Of a stretch of 64,000 bases of DNA, positions 12,210 to 22,631 are shown piece by piece; the stretch's first letter is position 1, and each line of letters begins with the position of its first letter. The position numbers and the translations under genes are program-made. Source of the DNA: Oscheius tipulae (taxonomy: Eukaryota > Nematoda > Chromadorea > Rhabditida > Rhabditidae); NCBI GenBank assembly GCA_037178975.1, contig JASJZH010000002.1, forward strand, positions 4,774,001 through 4,838,000, read 5' to 3'. The notes below the pieces were generated by a model. That model ran no database searches. It was given only the letters and a program-made list of their open reading frames with translations, and was not told where the DNA came from.

Positions 12210-14594
12210 GCATAAAGAATAATATTTCTGTTTGGATTGAGCTGTTCTGGAGATGCAAGACTTGGAGTATTTTGGGTGTCTATAAAAACATACCGAAACG
12301 AATTATACCTCCAATCCTTTCGACGTTGCACATTTTCCACTAAGCAATGCTGTTGGCGGCCACGTGCAGCCATAAGTGTATTTTTATGAGCTCACTGAAG
12401 TGATATCACTCTTCTTATTTGTTCACATTTTCGCCTAACAGACTCTTCTTGAACGGATCAGCTTTTCCAGTTTGTAGTTCTCTTATCTTCCTGATCATAT
12501 TACCGCCAAAGAACATGCTGTACCGCTCAATTCTGTGCTGACCTGTTTTGCTTTAAGCATGTTTTCTTCTTGCACAATCTCTTTTGAAATCTGTGTAAAG
12601 ACCTACAAGCTTTTTTCTGCTCTCTATGAGTTGACCTTTCGGCGATACTTCTCAATCCAGTAGCTGTTCCTGTCCCTATCAGAAGGAGCTTCTGTTCACT
12701 GATAAAGCGTTTTATTTTAAGACATTTCCCGGACTTTCATATCCTGCAAATACACACAGAAAAGTGATTCAATCTCTATTAACATTCCTCTGGTACACAT
12801 TTTCTGTCGGCGGGCTGAAATGAGCTGATAGTGAGCCATAGTGGGCGTCCATAAAAAAATCTTCTTCGCCTCGTTTTCCCTCCCAAATTACAGAAAAGTT
12901 TCTCTTGAGCACAAGGCTTCCTGACTCTGTTCCCCCGGCAACCATGTTTCCCCGGCTTTGTTTTGCTTCGAAGACGTCGGTGTCTCTCTCTTGGCGCTCT
13001 AACCATCTTTTTCTCCACTCAATTATGCTCCGATTCATAGAGAGCGAAGGCGTAGCCGAATCAATCGACTGCTGTTCCTTTTTTTTGTTTGAAAGTGAGA
13101 GAGACTACCAGATAGTGGAAAAGTCATTCAATTTCTTCTCAGACATAGGGGACGAATCAGTTCTCAAACAGGACAGCGGACTACTATCCGCTTAGAAATC
13201 TCTTAGAACTCCGAAGTTGAACACATCGATTAGCTGTCCTTTTGGACCCGAGAAAAGTATTACTGAAGAAGGACGGGACTATTTGCAACACTCACGTCAC
13301 TTTGTATCCTTGAAAGCCTCGTAATAGCCCTTCTGTGAGAGCCATTTCTCTTCTCGTTTTGGCTACAAATTACTTCAGCTGGTACATTTGTCAGTCCAGA
13401 TGTTGCTCTTGAGGAAGTGCGTCAATGCATTAGTGACATGGCGGGAAGTGAGTCTATGATCATTTTTTTTACCATTCTATCGAAGATTCATTTTTCAGTT
13501 GATCTCTTTTTTCATTGTCGCAGTATTTCGTGTCCTCTAGTATCTAGTCTTTGTACCAGAGCTTATCCCACACTTCCAGTCACCTTCTTGATTCCTCTTA
13601 AGCCGCTCCCATTTCCTTGTCAACATATTTTCCTCCAGCTTTTCCAACCTGTATTGAACCCTCTTCATCAGTCATCTTTTCAGAAAATGACAGACGATCT
13701 CTCGGAAAGGAGCGCTATTCTGCCGGCTGGCGCAATTGGATTCCTGGCTGGAGACGGTCTCGAAAAGGTTCGTTCTGGGGTACGCGAGCTGACCGCGAGG
13801 AAGTTTTTCAATATATAGGAGGTCGGGATAATCTCCCCCGGATTTCCCCTCTAAGAAACAGCTCAGTCTTCTTTCCTCCACATGGAGTTGTGTCTCGACA
13901 TGGTACAGGTATGACTTTCGGAAATCAATGTAGCTGTGATATAACGAGGCGAAATGTCGTTATCTCGGGGTCTCATTGCTACCGGGAGAGAACATAGCTG
14001 AGGTCGTCTGTCTTGTCGGAGAAACTGCACTATTTGTAAAATCACCTGGGAAAATGATAAATATCTGAGAGCACCCCGGCCAATACTCTCTAACACCTCT
14101 TGTTCGATACTTTCTCCTGACAATTTTCTCGCAACTCTGTTCCATTTCTTCTCGCAATTATTGGAAGTATGTGTCAGTGTCTAACCTTTGACTTTCACTA
14201 TGGTCATTAGAGTGACTCAATCTGTCCGTCTGCCTGTAGTTGGATTAGAAATAGCTACTGCTTCCAAAGTGCTTCTCGAGAGTTGTCCTACTCGACTACA
14301 ATCCCACATTTACGTGTCTCTAATGACCTTTCTTCGACTCATGCATCTTGCAATTTTGGCTCTAGACATTTACCAGCCGTCCTCTTTTTCTCGTCAGCAT
14401 TTCAAAAAGTACATTGTCTCAATTGAAGAATACAAATCATCCACCTTGGCGATCTCCTCAGCTTTGGACATCGATTCGAATGGCTCTTCTCGAACCATTA
14501 CACCAGGTGGTGACTCCCTTTTCCTGTCCGAAACACACGCAGCGTCTCATTCTCCCAACCTTTAGTTGTTTCCAATGCTCGCAAACTCTCGCGA
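12210..14594. other. 2.4-kb interval upstream of the KCNQ gene, no supported gene
   Basis: Several short frames exist on both strands, but none shows domain similarity or a consistent exon chain. The right half may contain 5' UTR or promoter of the potassium channel, because the channel's N-terminus as modelled is short (29 residues in the first exon). Confidence 0.4.
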
Positions 14595-17026
14595 ATGTAC
14601 TCGGCTCTAACAAATAAGGCCATACACTATGGCACCTGGGAGATTGAGAACGGTCTTCAGAAGATTAACGATCGCAAATGGGTGAGTTGGGGTTGTTCTC
14701 TTTTTGACCAAACTAATCGTGAATTTACAGATGTTCGACTCCAGATACAGGATTCAAAAAGAACGAAAAGCTGCGAAGCCTACTCTACAGAGTATGGTGA
14801 GTCTTTCTTTCCTATTTTCTAGTGGTTTCCAATTTCATACAAATTATTTCAATTCAACTTTTGCAGGTTTACAACTGTCTCGAGCGACCAGCTGGCTGGA
14901 AATGCTTCCTTTATCATTTTAGGTACGACTTTTTTCAATTCTGGTCCAATCTTTACAATTCTAGTGTCTTCGTAGTAGTCCTAGTCTGTCTCATACTCTC
15001 CGTTCTCTCCACAGTCGAGGATCACAGTCAGTATGCGGGAGAGCTATTGTATGTTTTAGTAAGTCTCCTTCCTTGCCTAGACAAAATATCTCGGTCTTAG
15101 GAAGTAATTCTCGTCTTCTTCTTCGCCATCGAATATTGTATACGATTGTGGGCGGCCGGATGTCGTTCGAAGTATCTCGGAGTCATGGGACGATTCCGCT
15201 TTGCGAGGAAGCCGATCTCCATCATTGGTCTCGTTATTGCTTTTTTTTCTCTCCAACTAATCCTGTCTAGATCTATGTGTTGTCATCGCCAGCATTACGG
15301 TAATCATGTTCGGAAGCGAAGGACAAGTCTTTGCTACCAGTGCCATCAGAGGAGTCAGATTCCTTCAGATTCTTCGGATGCTCCATGTCGACCGACAAGG
15401 AGGCACATGGTCTGTTTTCTATTTGAGTTATACTGAACAAATTTCAGGAGACTGCTCGGTTCAGTCGTCTTCATCCACCGACAAGAACTTATTACCACCT
15501 TGTACATAGGATTCCTCGGTCTCATCTTCTCCTCCTACTTTGTCTATTTGGCAGAGAAAGACCATCTCACTCCGGATAACAAACAAGCTTTCACTAGCTA
15601 CGCAGATGCTCTCTGGTGGGGAGTTGTGAGTTTTCTTTAGAAATTCGATGTACCTAACCATCCCAGATCACTATGACCACGATAGGCTACGGCGACGTGG
15701 TTCCACAGACTTGGCTGGGACGGATTGTGGCTTCGTGCTTCTCAATCTTCGCGATTTCTTTTTTTGCTCTTCCTGCGGTAACTCTGCGGAGAGAGGACTA
15801 GAACGTTATGCTTCAGGGTATTCTGGGATCTGGGTTTGCTCTGAAAGTACAGCAGAAACAGCGCCAGAAGCACTTCAACAGACAGATTCCCGCAGCTGCT
15901 ACCCTCATCCAGTGTCTCTGGAGATGTCATGCAGCGGATCGGCATGACTCTCAGACATGGTAAGTTTCCTGGAAAAGTAGACTCAGGAGCAAGTTTGCTG
16001 GGGTATAACCTCTGGCAAGTCCAGTTTCTGACAAGTTTTGGCAAGTCAGTCTCCAAACTTGGAATTATTTTACTAGTTCAAATTCAACTTTTCAGGAAAG
16101 TGCACATTGACCCATTGGCTCGAGAGACCCACGAGATTTTCAAGAAGTCCAACGGAGTCCATAACCACGACAATGTGGTCAATCGAAAGATGCCGGCTCT
16201 GTTTAGAAAACAACAATCAAAGTAACAAACTCTATTGTTATTCGTACTGCATTCCTAGATCCAGTCTGGTCGGAAAGAAGACACGTACTTCGGCCATCAG
16301 TGTTGACATGGAAATGGGCGAAGCTAGAAAGGCTCGTTCGAGTGACAACGAAGACGACGGATCGAAGAACGATTTGAGGAGGAAGGTCCTGTGTCGAGGA
16401 GAAGATTTGGACATTGACGATACTGAGGACACACCCCTTGGCGGACCTGCTCCGATTGCTCAGTGGGTTATTAGTAGTCGAAGTTTTGATCTCTTGTTTC
16501 AGTGTCTGTGATCTGACCGAAACCCACAGGAACGCGATCAGAGCCATCCGAAAGATCAAGTACTTCGTGGCCCGAAGGAAATTCCAACAGGCCAGAAAGC
16601 CATACGATGTGAGAGACGTTATCGAGCAGTACTCTCAGGGACACTTGAACATGATGGTCAGGATTAAAGAGCTGCAAAGAAGGTGCAGTCTCTTTCTGTA
16701 TCTCTCTATGTCTTGTTCAGACTCGACCAGACTCTAGGAAAACCAGGACAGTACGCCACCAGTTCTGGTCGAAAAGGACAGTCCAACACCATTGGCTCGA
16801 GGCTGACCAGACTAGAAATACAGGTAAGAGTACCATCCTTGTCAATTAGTTCCAAACTCAGATCTCCTCAATCGATAGAAAAGTCGAGACATCGGTCAGG
16901 ACAATGCAGGCAGTGTACCGATTACTGAGTGAGAGACAGTCTTTGGCTTCCCCGACCCCTCCCTTCGATATTTACCACGACCGTCCAACTTCATCTCCTC
17001 GTCTCTCCCCAGTCCCTTCCAATTGA
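14595..17026 (+). CDS. KCNQ (KQT-type) voltage-gated potassium channel
   Basis: Plasma-membrane Kv7 channel subunit. It forms tetramers that set resting potential in nerve, muscle or gut. Fourteen exons: 14595-14681, 14731-14796, 14867-14922, 14965-15058, 15101-15227, 15271-15409, 15448-15625, 15667-15777, 15817-15959, 16096-16221, 16259-16462, 16503-16682, 16721-16823, 16862-17026; 592 residues. Six transmembrane segments are clear. The S2-S3 loop and S4 ([19 protein letters not shown]) are nearly identical to other KCNQs. The pore has TTIGYGD at ~254-259. S6 ends in the PAG hinge, followed by the [14 protein letters not shown] helix A/IQ calmodulin site. A conserved C-terminal helix (~490-535) begins near the [13 protein letters not shown] motif and leads to the assembly coiled coil. 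Two introns start with GTCTCG and GTCTGT, weak but forced by the frame. It lies between GSTK copies 2 and 3 and ends 193 bp before copy 3. Confidence 0.95.
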
Positions 17027-17219
17027 AATCTATAAAGAGCCTTACTGTCGAAACGGGTAGCGATCCGGGGCCAATTGTGATCTCTCTATCGTTTGATGAA
17101 GTAAAGACTGTTAATCTTTGTACCTTTCCAACATGACGGGTCAATCGAACTGATAAGAAGCGCATTTTTAGTATTTTCCTTCTCCTTTTTTTTCTTAAAA
17201 AACAAAAAAGCTCTAGAGT

Positions 17220-18011
17220 ATGACAAAATACCAGTTGGATCTTTATTATGATGTCATCTCTCCGTACAGTTGGATCGCCTTCGAGGGTCTGCTTCGGTAC
17301 GAGAAGATTTGGCCGATGACGGTCACCTTGAAGCCGTTCATCCTCAGAGATGTTATGAAAGCTTCTGGTTTGTGCTATTACTGGTTCTGGTAAGGAGTCT
17401 TTTTAGGAAATAAGCCGCCAGCAACGGTCCCCAATAAAGGAATCTACATGCTTGGGGATCTCGAGAACAACAATGCCTTTTGGGGAATGAAGATCCATCC
17501 TCCAGCGGTAGGTTTCAATAATAAGATGGCTAAAGTTTTCCTTTTCAGAGGTTCATGAAGTGGATCAAAAACCCAGAGACGACCACAGAATACGCGATGA
17601 AGATTCTGACCGCTATTCAGATGGAAAAGCCCGAGTACCTGATCCCAGTATCTCGTCAATACTGGATTCGCCTCTGGTCTCAGGGAGAACCTATTTTCTC
17701 CAAGGAGGATCACGAGATTGTAAGACTTTGGGAGTCCAATGTATATGTTTCTTTGATAGGTCCTGAAAGCAGCCGCGGTACCCAACCCAGCTCATTTCAT
17801 TGCTAAGTTGACTGACGAGAAAGTAGTCAAGGCTGTGAACAAGACGACCGAAGAGGCGATTGATCAGAGAGCCTTTGGAGCCCCGTGGATCGTTGTTCAT
17901 AAGGATGGAGAAGAGCATTGCTTCTTCGGATCAGACCGCTTCCATCTGATTGCTCACACAATCGGAGCCTCGTTCACCGATGGAAAGAAGGAATTCGCTG
18001 CAAAGATGTAA
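17220..18011 (+). CDS. Glutathione S-transferase kappa, copy 3
   Basis: Exons 17220-17367, 17407-17507, 17549-17719 and 17760-18011; 223 residues. It keeps the DVISPYSW active-site motif, the HEI-VLKAA junction and the terminal GAPW-IVVHKDG and FFGSDRFHLIAHTIG blocks. Unlike copies 1 and 2 it has no tiny first exon: the ATG is directly continuous with the first beta strand. The later introns sit at the same codons as in copies 1 and 2. A poly(A) signal AATAAA (18010-18015) overlaps the TAA stop, so the 3' UTR is probably extremely short. Confidence 0.93.
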
Positions 18012-18096
18012 TAAAGAGTAGATTGTTTTATCGAGTTCTGGCGCTATCTTTGTACCGCTTTCAACTTGCTTTAGTTTGTCTCTTTTCGTTAATCGA

Positions 18097-18840
18097 TGAC
18101 TGAACAAACCAAAATACCTTGTTGAACTGTACTACGATTTCATGTCTTCGTTCAGCTGGATCGGTTGAGGTTAGTCAATGGTAACTTCTATTCTCTATGT
18201 ACACAGTAAATTGCAGAGATTATTACACAAAAATTCTTCAGGGAATCCTCAAAAACTCTGGCCAATTTCCGTCGAGCTAAAGCCACTCTGGCACCGAGAA
18301 ATATTCGCCCGTTGCAATTCCAAACAAAGTACGCCACATGATCAGAGAACTCGTACTACAGAACGATTACTAGGGACTAGGTCTGCACTATCCAAAGGTA
18401 AATAGGAACTTGGTAATCTTAATATTTTTCAAGACTTCAAAAAATGGTTCGGAAGTCCTAGTACACCATTTGAAAGAGCTATGAAAGTACTCCTAGTTTT
18501 ACAGGAGAAGAATCCCGAACTTTTGGAAAGAGTCAGTCATACTTATTGGAGACGACTCTAGAGCGAGGAAAAGTCCATATTTTCTGACCAGAATCACGAA
18601 GAGGTGTTCAATTCACAAAAAAACTTACAAGAAAAGGTTCAGGTTTTGAGGAAAGAAGAGATTGAAAATGCTTCCTACTGGTTGAAGGTCAAATATGACA
18701 GAGCCCTGTCTTTCGGCTGTTTTGGAGCACAATGGTTCATCACACACAAAGAAGACAAATAGTACGTACTGTTTCTTCGGATCAGATCGATTCCATCTGA
18801 TCGGACCCACAATTGGAAAAACGATGGGAATAAAATAGTG
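18097..18840 (+). pseudogene. Decayed GSTK copy 4
   Basis: Downstream of copy 3 in the same orientation lie recognisable pieces of a fourth kappa GST: KYLVELYYDFM near 18112, LWPISVELKPLWHREI near 18258, a stretch matching the central helices from about 18433, and CFFGSDRF-type sequence near 18773. It is broken. The phenylalanine codon after the active-site exon start is replaced by TGA (18166-18168), a tryptophan codon is replaced by TAG (18559-18561), another TAG follows the KED motif (18760-18762), and the frame changes at least once near the start and again in the C-terminal part. No intact message can be made from it. The order of the pieces is preserved, which points to tandem duplication and decay rather than retroposition; remnants of introns seem to be present. 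Confidence 0.85.
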
Positions 18841-20559
18841 TCTTGATACCAGCAGGTTTACTACCAAAAGGTGATGTCACAGAAGGAGCGCCAAGCCTAT
18901 TGCTTTTTATCGTCCCACTCTCTCCTTCCCTGAAGTTTTTCGTAGAGTTTATCGTTCACTCCGGTCGCTCATATTCTCGGAGAGGACAAAGTGTCCTTAT
19001 CAGGTAGCCTTGCGGGAAAACGTCTATCAATTTCCCTAGAATACCGCCTCAGGTGACCGCCATCCCTCAAAAGTCAACATTTCTTGTTATTGTTTAAATT
19101 GGGGAAGAATACAGCCAGCCGTAGTTCAACAGTTCAAGGTCCCGACCCAATTCTGTTTGACTTGCAACTTTCGCGTGTCTCTGATAGTTGGCATTACTTT
19201 CCAATATCTTTGCAACTGGCTCTTGTTTGTTATCTCTCTTCTTCCTGCCGCCTAATTCCCATGAGAGTCAAGTTCACAGCTGTAGACCACATGGTGTCGA
19301 CCAGTGGTCAGTAGACCCTCATTCCTTTCGTGACTTTTCTCACAACAGGTTCCTCGTCACTACAAATAGAAAACATCCTCTTTGGTGAATTAATCTCCTC
19401 GCGGCAGCTTCTGGTGCGTATTGTGACCTCCTCCTAATTCATTTGCTGTAGCATCTGTTTTACTTTCCGACCAGAAGAACAGTCTCATCGGAAATGCAAA
19501 TCAGTTGAGCGGCGCAGTTTCATAGTCACACAGCGGTCTGTCTACTTTTTTCTTCGACGTATCACGACCAAAAGTTGGATTTACTAATCCTATTCAAGAA
19601 ACAGGAAAGGAGTCAGTTCAAAAAGACTTCCGAAATATGAATGTCCCACCTGACTGTGTGCAAAAACTGTTTACCCATAGATAGCTGCTTATCTTTACCT
19701 CTTTCCCAACTACCGCTATCTCCTTCCGCTCTTCATGACGTCCTGTCTTCCCATTCGAAGGTTAGTGTGTACTTTATGACTTCCTCGAGCCATAAGCCCT
19801 GGAGGCTTACAGTTTGCACAACCTCTTTTTGTGTCAACACAGAGAGAGCGATATTCCAGTTCCCTTCCTCTGACCCCGTCTTCTTATCGTTCGCTCCCTC
19901 CCTTCGTGTCAAGACATCTTGCTAATTGAACAGGAAAGCTCCTTTAGTCCAGCAGAAAGTTGTTTCTATGTGTGTTTATCACTTGGTTCGGTTATTCGGA
20001 TAACAATGGGAGCACAAACACTCTACTCGGGCTCGTATAATTGTTTCTATGGGAGTCATGCTTTTTTTCAATTTGTTTCTCTACAGAGGGTTTTAGTCCC
20101 ACTTTTGTTTTTTTCTCAAATTTGCCCTTACATCTCGCTCAACTGGAACAACGATTGCTAGTTTTGACTAAAAGTGGGAACTGTTGCTTCATGTCAATAG
20201 CGGTACAAACTATTACTTTTCTTGCAATACAGACATTTTGTCGGATCAACTGACGAGTCAGTCTTGAATGGCAGAATATCCGTTCTCAATGAGACATATC
20301 TCACTTTTAGTGTCGATTCCGAATCAGAGCTATTTATGATTTGTGTCCCTTGCCTCTTTCTTTGTATTTCACAATGTTGGTCAACAAGCTTTCCGCCTCC
20401 TCTTTATCAGATCCCGTAGTTTGCCTCACCTCTTAGTGTGTAAGACTGACTCACGCCACACACACCAAAAGCACTCATTCCTCGAATTGTGTCATTTCCT
20501 CTGCTCTCTTATCTAGTCCGTTGTGTACTCATTTTCTTCCGCATTGCGTCATTTGCAGG
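18841..20559. other. 1.7-kb interval before the arrestin gene, no gene seen
   Basis: T-rich, with short frames only and no family similarity. It presumably holds the promoter of the alpha-arrestin gene. Confidence 0.4.
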
Positions 20560-21970
20560 ATGAAGAACGTCGTCATCGAGGTCTTGACCAAAGAAGTTGT
20601 CTACAAGCCTGGCCAGCAGATCCAGGTTTCTTAGATCGGTTCACGCTTGACCATTTCTTTCAGGGCACAGTCAACATCTATTCCCCTTCAGTGATCCAAG
20701 TTGACAGCATCGAGGCGCGACTCTTGGGAGTTGCACAGGTTTCCTTCACCAATGAGGTACAACTTTTGTGACTTTTTTGAGCATAAAACTCCTTTGATAA
20801 GGTTTAACAACCGAACCTTTTCCAGGAACATTACAGTTTTGCCAAGCGACGAGTCATTGTGGACTCGAAGAAAGAACTGTGGAGGTACCGTAGCTTGAAC
20901 AGCATGCTTGACCTCAACATCGACGAGAATTCTGTAGGTGTTTCGGAGAAAAATAAGTAAAGGCTCTTTTAGAACACAGAGACATCCTGTTCCGGGAGAA
21001 TCTGTGGTCAGCCCAGCTACGAGTTTACTTTCCGCCTACCTCACGAAGCACCGACATCCTTCCAGTGCAGTGGAGCCCCTGTCACTGTCAAGTACACAAT
21101 TGAGGCTTGTTCTGTAATTCTATTCATAACACCAAGTTCAGATCTCTCTCCTCCACGACATGAAGATGGTTTCTCACCACGAACACCAGTTGGCCGTATT
21201 GAGACCCGAGTCAGCAATGGGTGGCAAGAACCAGAAGAGCAGTACTCACTCCAAACATTACCGTTTTCCCAAGTTGGTTTGACGAGATGAATGTTAAGCA
21301 GGAATTCAGAGATCGCAATGTGTTCCTGGAATGTGTCCTAGATAGAAATGTTTTCACTACAACTGACAGCGTCGGAGTCAAGATCACTGTTGCTAACCAG
21401 TTAGTTTTTTAAGGACGTTGGCTCAGTAGCAAGCTTTTAGATGGAAAAGATCCCTAAAATATGTCCACATGTCCATCGTTCGAAGGATTTCAGTCAACGG
21501 AAACTTGATCGACGACCAGGAGATTGAACAGAACCACACTGTTCTTCTTGACACCACTGGTAAGTCCCATTGAAATCAAGAAAATAAGGCTGTAGGCGTT
21601 GGTCTCCCTCAAGAGAAAATGAAGATTCCTGTGGGAGAAACATTCACCTTTCGTCCAGTTTACAATGTTCCCGCCTTGGCACCAACTACAACAATCGACG
21701 GGATTATGAAAAACGACTATTATCTGAAGATTTGCGTCGGAAGAGCACACAATTTTGTCATTGCTTCGCTAAAGGTCGTCGTGGTTTCGGCTGTTGTAAA
21801 ACTTAGACTTTTTAGATTCCTATTGTCATCGTTTCCGAGTTCGTTGAGGCCAAGTCTCGTGGCAGATCCTGTTCTATTGAAGGTTCGGAGAAGGTCAGAG
21901 AGTATAATGCTCATTTCCAGAGCCTCTGATCGATTTCACGACTCCAATCGTCCATGATCTTCTGACTTGA
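20560..21970 (+). CDS. Alpha-arrestin (arrestin-domain protein)
   Basis: Adaptor of the arrestin fold, which in other eukaryotes links membrane cargo to ubiquitin ligases and endocytic machinery. Ten exons: 20560-20625, 20664-20756, 20826-20933, 20973-21108, 21142-21168, 21243-21399, 21441-21559, 21596-21774, 21816-21882, 21921-21970; 333 residues. The N-domain has the typical VYKPGQQIQGTV strand and the PSYEFTFRLP-EAPTSF block; the C-domain has DSVGVKITVANQ and PVYNVPAL strands. The ATG follows TTTGCAG by one base. Exon 5 (27 nt) and its flanking introns are the weakest part of the model, chosen because it alone keeps the frame. No PPxY motif is evident at the short C-terminus, so recruitment of a Nedd4-type ligase by that route looks unlikely. 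Confidence 0.85.
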
Positions 21971-22158
21971 ATCTACCCTCCCTCTCTCTCATCATATCAT
22001 ACTCCTTCTCATCCCAAGCTCTAGCCATTTACGTGTACCTCTTTTCGTTCCATGACAGTGCCTACGTGTGAATATTTATTGCTTTGGAATGTATTTCTCA
22101 CTTATACATACACAGTTAATAGCAGGATGATGAGAGGGTAGAACATGGACGGAGTAGA

Positions 22159-22631
22159 TTATTTCTTCTCGTCGCTTCGATCCAACTCGGTCTGTCTTTT
22201 GGGCGAAGCGGCTACAACAGGTTCAGTCTCTGCTACTGTGACTGCTGCTGCAACAGTTAGACTATACTTTGGTTCATTTGAAGTGGACATACCTGTCGCT
22301 ACGACCTCCTCCTCCTCCTCGAGTTCAGTCGCATCAACCCCGGGAATCGCGAAGACTGGAGTCAATGTCCTCTTCTTGATAACCTCGTGCCATAGTTGAA
22401 CTCCACTGACTTCCTTCTCTGCCTTGCCATCAATCAGACGACGACCATCTGGAAAAAAATCATTCTTTGGACCAGGAAAGGGCACTTACCCTGTGTGTAA
22501 GAAATCTCTGGTTTGCGCTTAATCTCCGTGAAAGCTTTGGTCTGTTCCTCTGAGATCTGACTTGTGTATTTTCGCTCGTTGGCCGAATAGAATTCTACGG
22601 CATCCGTTGCACAATTCATCATACCCAACAT
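22159..22631 (-). CDS. Small unknown protein, Glu/Ala-rich tail
   Basis: Exons in reading order 22631-22490, 22448-22293, 22247-22159; 128 residues. Both introns have good GTAAGT/GTATGT donors and CAG acceptors and keep the frame. I do not recognise a family. The N-terminal half is basic and compact (a conserved-looking DGRRLIDGKAEKE segment), followed by an acidic run of Glu and an Ala/Val/Thr-rich low-complexity tail ending in charged residues. No signal peptide or membrane segment. An acceptor-like TTTTCAG lies about 38 bases upstream of the ATG. The convergent arrestin gene ends 189 bp away. Confidence 0.6.
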
